DNA of 64,000 nucleotides from Armatimonadota bacterium (GTDB lineage Bacteria > Armatimonadota > Fimbriimonadia > Fimbriimonadales > Fimbriimonadaceae), in assembly GCA_018268255.1 (NCBI GenBank), contig JAFDWX010000001.1, positions 558,001 through 622,000 on the forward strand, written 5' to 3'. Within the stretch, counting starts at the first letter, position 1, and each line of letters begins with the position of its first letter. The notes under the pieces were generated by a model. The model worked only from the letters and a program-made list of their open reading frames with translations. It did not search any database and had not been told where the DNA came from. Positions 17,526 to 24,938 of the stretch are shown here, in pieces. The translations under genes and the position numbers were made by a program.

Positions 17526-18647
17526 TTACTCGCGGAAGGCGTCGGCGACCATCCAGCCGAGCAGCGACCCGATATAGGCGACGTTTCCTCCCCACAAAAA
17601 CACTTGCATCGGATGGATGGGTCCAATGATCTGGCACACCATGGAAAAGGCTAGGGTCGCTAGGCTCACGGCGATGACCAATCGAGTGGCATTGGAATTC
17701 AGCGCATTCTGGGAAAGGCCGATTCCTAAGTACAACGCCGCTGCAAACCAGAAGTTGATCGCCGCGATGGCACCCAAGAGCACCATGGGCGAAACGCGTG
17801 CGAGTGCCGCACCATGCGCCGAAGAAAACGGATCGAGGTAGTTGCCGGCGGAAAGAGAAGCTCCAATTGCGATTCCACCCAAGACTAAGACCATGAGAAT
17901 CCCCAACGTCCAGGTGCTGACCCACGGTATCGATCCAAGGACCGCAGGCTCGTGGGATAGAGCCAGGTAGCAGCATCCCGCGAAAATCACTGCAGCTGGC
18001 ACATTGAGTGCCTGTGTTTTCGGTGCATAAGGATCCTGAAATCTAGGTGCGGGGGAGGGGCGGACCTGCCGAGCAATCGCGTTGAGCACTTCTTCATGTT
18101 TTCGCTGGTAAATCGAGTTGGCAGGAGACATCTGCGCGGCGTAGCTGTACATTTCAGCCGCTTTTCCAAACTCCCCTCGAAAACGGTGGATGTCGCCCAT
18201 GACTGCATAAGGAACAGGTTGCTTTGGATCAGCTTTCATGAGGCGCTGGGCGAGTTTCTCTGCATCGAGCAATTTGCCTCGTGTGATCATCTGCGTCAAC
18301 TTCAGCAAGTCGTTGGTCAGATCTGGGCGAGTTGCTTTCGGCCCAGGGGATTCTGCTCTGGGTCGGGGCCGTGCTGTGGTTTGCGCACTTTGTTGTCGGA
18401 CTGCTCGCTGTCGATTGGCTTCCAGCTCCTCACGACGCAGGTCATCGTCGTATGCAGCCTTTTTGGTGACGTCACTTAGGATTTCGTACGCGGATTGAAC
18501 TTCGATGAACCGTTCCTTGGCATTGGCCGCAGTTGATCGATCGGGGTGGAACTCAAGGACGAGCTTCCGATACGATCTCCGAATTTCTTCTTTGGTCGCG
18601 CTCCGGTCGAGACCCAGTATCTGGTAGTGGTTGCGTTTGCTTGCCAA
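17526..18647 (-). CDS. Membrane-anchored J-domain protein with TPR-like middle
   Basis: Residues 7-70 form a J domain with the obligatory HPD (LEFHPDRS), which stimulates a DnaK partner. A basic Gln/Arg/Pro linker (about 75-110) follows. Residues ~110-185 are TPR-like (RGKLLDAEKLAQRLMKADP, GEFGKAAEMYSYAAQMSP). From ~215 on there are about five membrane segments. So the J domain is tethered to the membrane and probably recruits an Hsp70 there. It has no Gly/Phe or zinc-finger region, so it is not DnaJ itself. It sits 3 bp downstream of the GspF-like gene and 13 bp upstream of metG. Confidence 0.85.
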   Translation of the reverse strand: MASKRNHYQILGLDRSATKEEIRRSYRKLVLEFHPDRSTAANAKERFIEVQSAYEILSDVTKKAAYDDDLRREELEANRQRAVRQQSAQTTARPRPRAESPGPKATRPDLTNDLLKLTQMITRGKLLDAEKLAQRLMKADPKQPVPYAVMGDIHRFRGEFGKAAEMYSYAAQMSPANSIYQRKHEEVLNAIARQVRPSPAPRFQDPYAPKTQALNVPAAVIFAGCCYLALSHEPAVLGSIPWVSTWTLGILMVLVLGGIAIGASLSAGNYLDPFSSAHGAALARVSPMVLLGAIAAINFWFAAALYLGIGLSQNALNSNATRLVIAVSLATLAFSMVCQIIGPIHPMQVFLWGGNVAYIGSLLGWMVADAFRE

Positions 18648-18650
18648 AGG

Positions 18651-19967
18651 CTAATTGGCTCCACCCATCACTGTGCTGAAGTAGCTCAGGTAGAAGTTCA
18701 GCACGATATAGAAAACATAGATTGCGACAATAACGAACACGAGGATTCCGAGCCACATACCCAGTTTTCGTGCACGGATGGCTGCTTCCTGTTCGTAGTA
18801 CTCAGCCATTTTGAGCAGCATGAAATCGATGTTTCCGGTTCGTTCGCCGGTGGCAACCATATCGATGACTGCCCAGTCAAAGACGTTCGTCGCTTTCATG
18901 GCTTCGGTAATGCTCTGCCCATTCCTCAGCGGCTGTTCGGCGCTATAGATCTTCGAGCGCAGGTACTCGTTACCGCAGGTATCGGCGGCCAAGACCAGTG
19001 ATTCTGGGTGAGGCAACCCGCCCCGATACATGGCTCCGAAAGCTCGGCCAAATCGGGCCATCGCAAATTCCCTCATCGTACGGCCTATCCCAGGAAATGG
19101 CGTCCAAATCGTGTCCCAAACGGATCGAATGGACGGAATGTTGAGACCTACTCGCCAAAACAGAAAAACGAAGGCGAGAACGGGGCCGTATACGATCCAG
19201 TTTTTGGGGGTAGTCAGGGGTGAGGACAACCCGAACGGAGAGCCCGGGGCGACCAGAGAGATGATTAGATTTACGGCAGGGACCAAAACACAAGCAAAAG
19301 CGAGAACTATTTTGGGATACATCGTCTCTCGCCGGATGAGATTGCGGAGTTCGATGTCCTGTTCGACATAGCGGGCGGTATCCATCAGCGCCCTGGACAA
19401 GAATCCACCTCTTTCGCCAGCATTAACCATCGCAATCATCAATGGAGAAAAGATGTCTTCATACCGGGCCATGACTGCGGCAAGGCTAATTCCCTCCATC
19501 GTGAAGGCGCGCATTTCCCTTGCGACTTGTTGATAACGGCGATTTCGAGTTTGTCGAGACAAGGAATCGAGTGCATCCGAAATCGAAATCCCCGCATCGA
19601 CCAAATGCGCGAACTGGCGGAAAAAGAAGTAGTGATGGTCGAGTTTGATGCCGTTGAAAGCTCGAGACCAGTGAATTGCGAGAGCGCTGCGCTCATTAGG
19701 AACGCCCCGCGGACTGAATACGACCGGCTTGGCACCTACTAGGGCTGGGTTCTGAGGAGGCTGCTGCGGACGTTCAATGACTGGCGCGGGTCGAGGTGCC
19801 GTGACGGGCATGTTCGGCTCGATCCCCGTCGATGCGGCGGTGACACCCGTCACAACAAAGCCACGGTGTTGGAGGATCTTGGTGGCCTCAGCGGCAGAGC
19901 CTTGCACGATCGTGCCTCGGACCTGGTTTCCGGCCGTATCGATTGCCTGGTATTCAAAAATCGGCAT
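18651..19967 (-). CDS. Type II secretion/type IV pilus inner-membrane protein, GspF/PilC family
   Basis: This 438-residue protein has an N-terminal MPIFEYQAIDTAGNQVRGTI segment typical of PilC/GspF, a Pro-rich linker (about 45-85), and two T2SSF domains. The first is at about 120-245 (FFRQFAHLVDAGISISDALDSL, GERGGFLSRAL), the second at about 310-430 (RFGRAFGAMYRGGLPHPESL, ATGERTGNIDFMLLKMAEYYEQE). Membrane segments lie near 235, 270 and 410. GspF-type proteins form the platform that works with the assembly ATPase. No GspE/PilB or PilD is in the window. The substrate may include the prepilin at 12255. Confidence 0.9.
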   Translation of the reverse strand: MPIFEYQAIDTAGNQVRGTIVQGSAAEATKILQHRGFVVTGVTAASTGIEPNMPVTAPRPAPVIERPQQPPQNPALVGAKPVVFSPRGVPNERSALAIHWSRAFNGIKLDHHYFFFRQFAHLVDAGISISDALDSLSRQTRNRRYQQVAREMRAFTMEGISLAAVMARYEDIFSPLMIAMVNAGERGGFLSRALMDTARYVEQDIELRNLIRRETMYPKIVLAFACVLVPAVNLIISLVAPGSPFGLSSPLTTPKNWIVYGPVLAFVFLFWRVGLNIPSIRSVWDTIWTPFPGIGRTMREFAMARFGRAFGAMYRGGLPHPESLVLAADTCGNEYLRSKIYSAEQPLRNGQSITEAMKATNVFDWAVIDMVATGERTGNIDFMLLKMAEYYEQEAAIRARKLGMWLGILVFVIVAIYVFYIVLNFYLSYFSTVMGGAN

Positions 19968-19990
19968 TGCGGTCCACGGGATTACTTCTA

Positions 19991-20491
19991 TTACGACGGA
20001 TTTGGAGCCGAAAAATTCGGCGGAGTTGGGAGTCGGTCTGCACGTTGACCCATCAATTCCGGTCCAAATGCTCCCAAGTCCAACACACCCAGTTCAATCA
20101 TCGGTTCCACAACAAATCTTCGTTCCCTGTAGCGCGGGTGCGGTATCTGGAGTTTTGGAAATTCAGGATCGGTGAAGTCGTAGTGGAGAAATCCATAAAG
20201 GATGAGATCCAAGTCGATGGGGCGCGGGCTGTTTCGAGGACCAACCGCACGACCCAATCTGGCTTCAATCGATTTCAACAGAGACAGCAACGCCCGCGGA
20301 CCCAGGTCAGTCTGTACGAGCCAGCAGCCGTTGATAAAGTCTGGCTGGTCCTCCAGGTACATAGGTGCGGTTTGGTAAAACGAACTCTGGCGGAGCATCG
20401 TTACGTGGTGCGACAGCTCTTGCTCGGCGGCCTTTATGTTTGCGATCGGATCGCCGATGTTGCTCCCAAAAGCGATGATTGCCTGGATCAC
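19991..20491 (-). CDS. folK: 2-amino-4-hydroxy-6-hydroxymethyldihydropteridine diphosphokinase
   Basis: FolK transfers pyrophosphate from ATP to hydroxymethyl-dihydropterin in folate synthesis. The 166-residue protein shows the opening IIAFGSNIGDP, the SSFYQTAPMYLEDQPDFIN block, and the signatures GPRNSPRPIDLDLILYG and IPHPRYRERRFVVEP. It lies 23 bp upstream of the GspF-like gene in the same direction. It is a monofunctional enzyme of normal length; no folB or folP is adjacent. Confidence 0.93.
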   Translation of the reverse strand: MIQAIIAFGSNIGDPIANIKAAEQELSHHVTMLRQSSFYQTAPMYLEDQPDFINGCWLVQTDLGPRALLSLLKSIEARLGRAVGPRNSPRPIDLDLILYGFLHYDFTDPEFPKLQIPHPRYRERRFVVEPMIELGVLDLGAFGPELMGQRADRLPTPPNFSAPNPS

Positions 20492-20533
20492 GCCTTACTA
20501 TAGCAAAGTCGTCGGGTATCCTCTTACGAGCTT

Positions 20534-20610
20534 GGCGGGTATAGCTCAGCGGTTAGAGCGCCTGACTGTGACTCAGGAGGTCGCGGGTTCAAATCTCGTT
20601 ATCCGCCCCA
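20534..20610 (+). tRNA. tRNA-His (anticodon GTG), with encoded G-1 and CCA
   Basis: A complete cloverleaf can be drawn: acceptor arm GCGGGTA/TATCCGC, D arm GCTC/GAGC, anticodon arm CCTGA-CTGTGAC-TCAGG, and T arm GCGGG-TTCAAAT-CTCGT. The anticodon GTG reads His codons. The G at 20534 pairs with C73, as the G-1 that histidyl-tRNA synthetase requires, and CCA (20608-20610) is encoded. A 13-bp hairpin follows within eight bases. Confidence 0.96.
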
Positions 20611-20617
20611 AAAAATT

Positions 20618-20646
20618 ATCCCCACTGACCCGAGGTCAGTGGGGAT
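20618..20646. terminator. Perfect 13-bp hairpin, bidirectional terminator
   Basis: ATCCCCACTGACC and GGTCAGTGGGGAT pair perfectly around a CGA loop, between tRNA-His (rightward) and the MerR-like gene (leftward, stop at 20661). Read leftward, the hairpin is followed by AATTTTT, a fair U-tract; read rightward only TT follows. Confidence 0.8.
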
Positions 20647-20660
20647 TTGCATTGATGAAC

Positions 20661-21188
20661 TTACTTGAATTGGCCAATCAGACCATCGATGGCATCTCTA
20701 GCACGCTCTAGCTCAACCTTCATGGTGGAGCGGCTGACGACCGTGAGTGAGCTGTTAGGAGTGAGCTGAATAAATCGAGATGCAGTCCCGATGTTCGGCT
20801 CTTCTTCGCTTTCCTCGTCGTAGGAAGCACCATGCTCCCGGACGGTTCCGACGCTTTGGCTGTGATCTAACCAGCCTTCGACGACTGATTCAAGCCTCTT
20901 GAAGTGGCCCCGCTGAATCTCAGCGACCTCGCTAACAATTTGATGGAGCTTGAATCCTTGGTCTTGTAGGGCCCGAGCAGCAAGGAGCGTCAGAAGATGC
21001 TCGTATCCGTAACGGGCGAATTTGGGCGAACCCAATGGTCGGGGCACAACGCCCTGGGCAGTGTAGAAACGTAGTGTTCTTTTGCTTAGGGCGGGTGAGC
21101 CGCTGTTTGATAGCACGACGTTCGCCGCCTCAATCAAACGATCAGCGGTGAAAGGTGCATATTTCCGGTAAGTTGCGAGGACTGACAT
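20661..21188 (-). CDS. MerR-like winged-helix transcriptional regulator
   Basis: Residues ~12-100 match a MerR-type DNA-binding head: a HTH with SKRTLRFYTAQGVVPRPLG, then RYGYEHLLTLLAARALQDQGFKLHQI, where the fold's second wing and linker helix begin. No cysteine cluster for metal sensing follows; instead there is an acidic Glu-rich stretch (EESEEE, about residue 130) and a C-terminal helix (VELERARDAIDGLIGQFK) that could dimerise. The inducer is unknown. It is read from a 376-bp upstream region that holds an inverted repeat, and ends at the shared hairpin next to tRNA-His. Confidence 0.75.
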   Translation of the reverse strand: MSVLATYRKYAPFTADRLIEAANVVLSNSGSPALSKRTLRFYTAQGVVPRPLGSPKFARYGYEHLLTLLAARALQDQGFKLHQIVSEVAEIQRGHFKRLESVVEGWLDHSQSVGTVREHGASYDEESEEEPNIGTASRFIQLTPNSSLTVVSRSTMKVELERARDAIDGLIGQFK

Positions 21189-21564
21189 TAGCTTGGATCT
21201 GTTCTATGGGCAAGTTTGGCACGGTCAGAAAATTCTTTGCCACTGCAAATTTTTATTTCTGAACGAATAAGCGTTTATGATGACCTTTTTATTGCAATTA
21301 TCGTGCCACTTCGTATCAGAGCCATTCGCCTCCCTTTTTAAGTCTGACTTAGATTCGTAACCACGTTATGACCACTCTAAGTCACATTTAGGTACGAATT
21401 CTCGCCAAATTACGCGCCGCAACTTGACCGAATGCGTGAATATCGTCAAAAACGTCAAGTTTCGATCACTTCAACACTCAGTTATTCGATGGTAAGCGCG
21501 GACGGTTAAAAGTTAGCATGATTCACACTGCAAATGCCCGAATAATTTTCAGTGAAAATTTAGA
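21189..21564. other. 376-bp non-coding region upstream of the MerR-like gene
   Basis: No convincing coding frame is visible on either strand. The stretch is AT-rich compared with its neighbours. It contains a perfect 9-bp inverted repeat (21345-21353 and 21376-21384) and a 7-bp AT hairpin (21544-21560) just after the fabG stop that may be its terminator. In this window most other gaps are under 150 bp, so this is the longest gene-free stretch. Confidence 0.6.
21345..21384. promoter_or_regulatory. Inverted repeat TGACTTAGA-N22-TCTAAGTCA, possible operator
   Basis: TGACTTAGA at 21345-21353 is exactly mirrored by TCTAAGTCA at 21376-21384, and ATTCGTA (21353-21359) is mirrored by TACGAAT further right (about 21393-21399). 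It lies about 160 bp upstream of the MerR-like start codon. Spacing is longer than a usual MerR operator, so binding by that protein is only a hypothesis. Confidence 0.35.
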
Positions 21565-22305
21565 TCATAGGAATAATCCGCCGTCAACTTCGATGACTTG
21601 ACCCGTGATAAACGAAGCTGAATCACTCGTCAAAAAACTGACTACGCCCGCAATGTCTTCAGGTGCACCCAAGCGCCCCAGTGGGCATTTATCCACACAA
21701 AAGGCTCTCATATCTTCCGTGAGGTCAGCTGTCATGTCCGTTTCGATGAAGCCCGGCGCGACAACGTTGCACGTAATGTTACGTGGGCCTAGCTCTTTTG
21801 CAAGAGACTTCGAGAATCCGATGATTCCGGATTTGGCTGCCGCATAGTTTGCCTGACCAGCCCCACCGTGGATGCCGATTACGCTGGAAACGTTGATCAC
21901 GCGACCCCAACGAGCCTTCATCATCGGCCTTGTGAGCGCACGAGCAAGATAGAAGATCGAACTTAAGTTCGTTTGGATCACGGCGTTCCAGTCTTCGTCG
22001 GACATCCGCATCAGCAATCCATCGCGAGTGATTCCGGCGTTGTTTACGACGATGCTCGGCTCACCCACCGAACTCGCAACATCTTTCACCAATTGGTCCA
22101 CAGAGGATAAGTCGCCGACGTTAACCCCAAACGCATGAGCTTTCCCGCCACCGGAAAGAATCGCCTCGACGGTTCCCTGAGCATTTTCTGCTTTTGTCGC
22201 CGCGCAAGCAACGGTGGCACCATCCTGAGCGAGTTGAAGAGCGATTGCCCTCCCGATTCCCCGACTAGCTCCAGTTACGAGAGCGACTTTCCACTCCAAA
22301 CTCAT
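21565..22305 (-). CDS. fabG: 3-oxoacyl-[acyl-carrier-protein] reductase
   Basis: This classic 246-residue short-chain dehydrogenase reduces beta-ketoacyl-ACP in fatty-acid elongation. It has the NADPH loop VTGASRGIGRAIA, the NNAG motif (VVNNAGITRDGLLMRMSDEDW), the catalytic Ser (INVSSVIG) and Tyr-x-x-x-Lys (NYAAAKSG), and the typical end (SFITGQVIEVDGG). Its ATG overlaps the fabD stop by four bases, so the two form a coupled fatty-acid synthesis operon. The downstream acpP and fabF usual in such clusters are absent. Confidence 0.94.
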   Translation of the reverse strand: MSLEWKVALVTGASRGIGRAIALQLAQDGATVACAATKAENAQGTVEAILSGGGKAHAFGVNVGDLSSVDQLVKDVASSVGEPSIVVNNAGITRDGLLMRMSDEDWNAVIQTNLSSIFYLARALTRPMMKARWGRVINVSSVIGIHGGAGQANYAAAKSGIIGFSKSLAKELGPRNITCNVVAPGFIETDMTADLTEDMRAFCVDKCPLGRLGAPEDIAGVVSFLTSDSASFITGQVIEVDGGLFL

Positions 22306-23246
22306 ACTTTGCCTCCAACTCGAAGACTGGACGAAGCGTTTTCCAATGTCGCCCCGTCGACCACCGCAAATCCGGTGACGTCCCGATCAATTCTTTTTAG
22401 AAGTCCTGTCAGGACTTCGCCGCTCCCACATTCAATAAATGTGTCTGTTCCCAGTGAAATCATGGTTTGTACAGACTCGGTCCAGCGCACCGAACGCTTA
22501 AGTTGCGCTTCGAGAAGCGGCCCGAACTCTTTTGCGGAACTTACGGGTTGGGCTGTAACATTGCTGATGACCGGGACGCTTGTGTCAGCGAAGGAGACCG
22601 CTTTCAGCGCGTTGCCCATCGCCTGAGCTGGTTTGTCCATCAGCGGACTATGAAAAGCTCCTGAGACGTTAAGGGGCAAAACTCTCTTTGCTCCTCGTTC
22701 ACTGGCGAGTGCGCTGGCTCGCTGCACGGCATCGGTGTCGCCGCTGATAACCAATTGACCCGGACAGTTGTCGTTGGCGATGACCACCTCTTTAACACCA
22801 GAACTGTCTTGACAGACCCGTTCTAAGTCTTTAGAATCCATTCCCAGTACGGCGGCCATGGTTCCCGGCCGCTCCGTGCCTGAGGTAGCCATGAGTTCCC
22901 CGCGCAACATCACGAGGCGGGCGGCGTCCGCGATATCTAGACCGCCGGCAGCAACGATGGCTGCATATTCGCCCACGCTGTGCCCGGCAAAAAATGAGGG
23001 TTTGATCCCGACCAATTCGCTGAGAGCATTCCAAGCCGCAAGCGAGCAAGTGAACAAGGCTATTTGGGCATTTTGGGTCTTGCGCAAGTCCTCTTCGGAT
23101 AAGGAGAAGCAGATCGTCCTCATGTCCAGATCGATGGCAGACGAAACGGCATCAAACGTAGCGGCGGCAGCATCGGAGTGGGCGATAAGGTCTTGTCCCA
23201 TTCCGGGCCGTTGGGAGCCCTGTCCAGGGAAGGTTACGGCTATCAT
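22302..23246 (-). CDS. fabD: Malonyl-CoA:ACP transacylase
   Basis: FabD loads malonate onto acyl-carrier protein. The 314-residue protein starts with VTFPGQGSQRPGMGQDL, has the nucleophile elbow FAGHSVGEYAAIVAAG (Ser of GHSVG), a partner Arg in VMLRGELM, and a catalytic His in SGAFHSPLMDKPA. The ending FIECGSGEVLTGLLKRID is also typical. It is the first gene of fabD-fabG and divergent from queF, with only 55 bp between the start codons. Confidence 0.94.
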   Translation of the reverse strand: MIAVTFPGQGSQRPGMGQDLIAHSDAAAATFDAVSSAIDLDMRTICFSLSEEDLRKTQNAQIALFTCSLAAWNALSELVGIKPSFFAGHSVGEYAAIVAAGGLDIADAARLVMLRGELMATSGTERPGTMAAVLGMDSKDLERVCQDSSGVKEVVIANDNCPGQLVISGDTDAVQRASALASERGAKRVLPLNVSGAFHSPLMDKPAQAMGNALKAVSFADTSVPVISNVTAQPVSSAKEFGPLLEAQLKRSVRWTESVQTMISLGTDTFIECGSGEVLTGLLKRIDRDVTGFAVVDGATLENASSSLRVGGKV

Positions 23247-23301
23247 AGACCGGTTGTACCCGGTGAACAGACCCTCCTCGGGTACCCTATCCCCTCGTTT
23301 G

Positions 23302-23658
23302 ATGAGTACCGAAATCCTGGATACATTTCCAAATCCTGCCCCGCACCGAAACTACGTGATCACCCATTCCTGCCCGGAATTCACGAGCGTCTGCCCCAAA
23401 ACGGGCCTTCCGGATTTCGCCACGATCGAACTGGCATACATCCCCGATCAAACCTGCATCGAACTCAAGTCGCTCAAGTATTACTACTTCAGCTTCCGGG
23501 ATCAGGGAATTTTCTACGAGGCCGTAGTGAACCAACTCCTCGATGAGCTCTCGGCGGCCTGCAATCCTCGCTGGATGCGGGTGACTGGCTATTTTGCCGT
23601 TCGTGGGGGCATCGAATCTGTAATCGTCGCTGAAACGGGACCCCTGCCCACTTCTTAG
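23302..23658 (+). CDS. queF: NADPH-dependent 7-cyano-7-deazaguanine (preQ0) reductase, type I
   Basis: QueF reduces the nitrile of preQ0 to preQ1 in queuosine synthesis. ATG 23302 is the proper start; the frame stays open upstream but that part is the complement of fabD. The 118-residue product has the catalytic Cys in SVCPKTGLPDF, the QueF motif ELKSLKYYYFSFRDQGIFYE, and a partner His/Asp region (RNYVITHSCPEFTS). This is the short unimodular form. queC and queE are 39 kb away at the other end of the window. Its stop overlaps that of the convergent hydrolase gene by 4 bp. Confidence 0.92.
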   Translation: MSTEILDTFPNPAPHRNYVITHSCPEFTSVCPKTGLPDFATIELAYIPDQTCIELKSLKYYYFSFRDQGIFYEAVVNQLLDELSAACNPRWMRVTGYFAVRGGIESVIVAETGPLPTS

Positions 23659-24845
23659 GCAACCGCGGGCATAATCCACGGAACCGATGTGATTCGGACC
23701 ATCCTTCCATCCCGATAGAAGTCAGCAGATAGAAAGAATGCGTTGTTGGGTCCCGTGAGCGGGAGCACGCACTCTGCGGATTCTAAGTCGCGCCAGCTTG
23801 CGACACGTTGCCACAGCGAATTGTGGAAGTGAAAGCTCTCGGACGTGGCCCGAAAGAGGTTCACTCTGTGGGCTGCTTCGCCGAGCGTCCATTGAATCCC
23901 CAAGGTGTCCCTGGCAGACACGCGGAGTGATGGCAACGAATTTCCCTGCGCCACCATGCGGGCCCAGTGAGCGATGGTGGGTTCGTTCCAGATCGCATCG
24001 CCCACCCAGTGGCCCATATTAGGCACGACATGGAAGGATGCGGAAGAAGGTAGCGAATCGGAGTACAGGCGACCAGCGTCAACGGCCCAGTACAGGTCGT
24101 TGGAACCGGTGACGATAAGCACCGGCGCCGATATCCGATCTAAAAAGGTCATCGGATCGATCATTTGGGCCAACTCTCGACCACGTTCGGAAGTGGAAAG
24201 GATGTGGAGAGATCGTCGCGTGTAGTCGTCCAGCATCGGGCTGATTTCTCCCCATAGCGAAATCTGGTGCTGGAGTTGTTGGACCATATTCAGGTTGTCG
24301 AAGACCCGCGGAATGATGGCTGCGGTTCGTTTTGCGTCCATAAGCCCGGCCAGCCACGCCGTCCAGCCTCGTTTCGATGCTCCTGTGTAGATCACCCTGA
24401 GCTTTTGCTGTGTGATCTGTTCCAAGGTGTCCACAGCTCGGATAGCAGTCAGAGTCATCGGAAAGAGGAGAGGCCACGACGTATCGCCCGTTTCGAAGGT
24501 CTGCGCCAATGTGTGCGCGATCAAATCGTCTTCGATCATGTCCCACATCGGTTGGAAGGGAATATCGAAAAGAACCGCAACTCTCAATCCCGATTGATTC
24601 GCAGCAAGTTGGGCCATTCGCAAGTCGGCTCCGATCATCGGTCCGCCTGTGATTTCCATCATCACGACGTCGGAATCGATGGGATGCTCGGGATGGACGA
24701 TCTTAAGGCTGTGGACCCAATCTGTTCCCTGCCATGTTTGGCTCTTGAGACAAAAGGTGTCGCAGGAGACCTCTTGCCATCCCCAATCGTCTCCAGCATT
24801 GCGAATAAAGTCCGGAAGAGCGTTCTGGTAGTCGAGGGGATCCAT
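23655..24845 (-). CDS. PhoPQ-activated pathogenicity-related (PqaA-type) alpha/beta-hydrolase
   Basis: This 396-residue protein matches the PhoPQ-activated family: a diverged lid and core, LRVIYTGASKRGWTAWLAGLMD (nucleophile region with GASKRGW), then MLDDYTRR, MIDPMTFLDRISAPVLIVTGSNDLYWAVDAGR (acid) and VPNMGHWVG (His). Most family members carry a signal peptide; none is visible here, so this copy looks cytoplasmic. Substrate unknown. The gene is divergent from the stalk-domain gene at 24939 and convergent with queF. Confidence 0.8.
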   Translation of the reverse strand: MDPLDYQNALPDFIRNAGDDWGWQEVSCDTFCLKSQTWQGTDWVHSLKIVHPEHPIDSDVVMMEITGGPMIGADLRMAQLAANQSGLRVAVLFDIPFQPMWDMIEDDLIAHTLAQTFETGDTSWPLLFPMTLTAIRAVDTLEQITQQKLRVIYTGASKRGWTAWLAGLMDAKRTAAIIPRVFDNLNMVQQLQHQISLWGEISPMLDDYTRRSLHILSTSERGRELAQMIDPMTFLDRISAPVLIVTGSNDLYWAVDAGRLYSDSLPSSASFHVVPNMGHWVGDAIWNEPTIAHWARMVAQGNSLPSLRVSARDTLGIQWTLGEAAHRVNLFRATSESFHFHNSLWQRVASWRDLESAECVLPLTGPNNAFFLSADFYRDGRMVRITSVPWIMPAVA

Positions 24846-24879
24846 AGGCTAAGAAAGGTCAATCAGATTGAACTGATCC

Positions 24880-24908
24880 TTGACATTCCCAAGTCTACAT
24901 GGGAGAAT
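24880..24908 (+). promoter_or_regulatory. Sigma-70-like promoter, TTGACA-N17-GAGAAT
   Basis: A perfect -35 TTGACA at 24880-24885 is followed after 17 bases by GAGAAT (24903-24908, four of six matches to the -10 consensus). The start of transcription would fall near 24915, about 24 bases before the ATG of the stalk-domain gene at 24939, with a purine-rich AGAAGAGG ribosome-binding site between them. Confidence 0.55.
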
Positions 24909-24938
24909 AGGCGCTAAGGGTAGAGAAGAGGCTTGTCC

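Noticed and set aside
17513-17626. 38-residue N-terminal extension of metG
   Set aside because: It overlaps the end of the J-domain gene and precedes the universal first strand; ATG 17512 gives the standard N-terminus.
22858-23301. N-terminal extension of queF
   Set aside because: This part is antisense to fabD. The QueF core begins at ATG 23302 and the family has no such extension.
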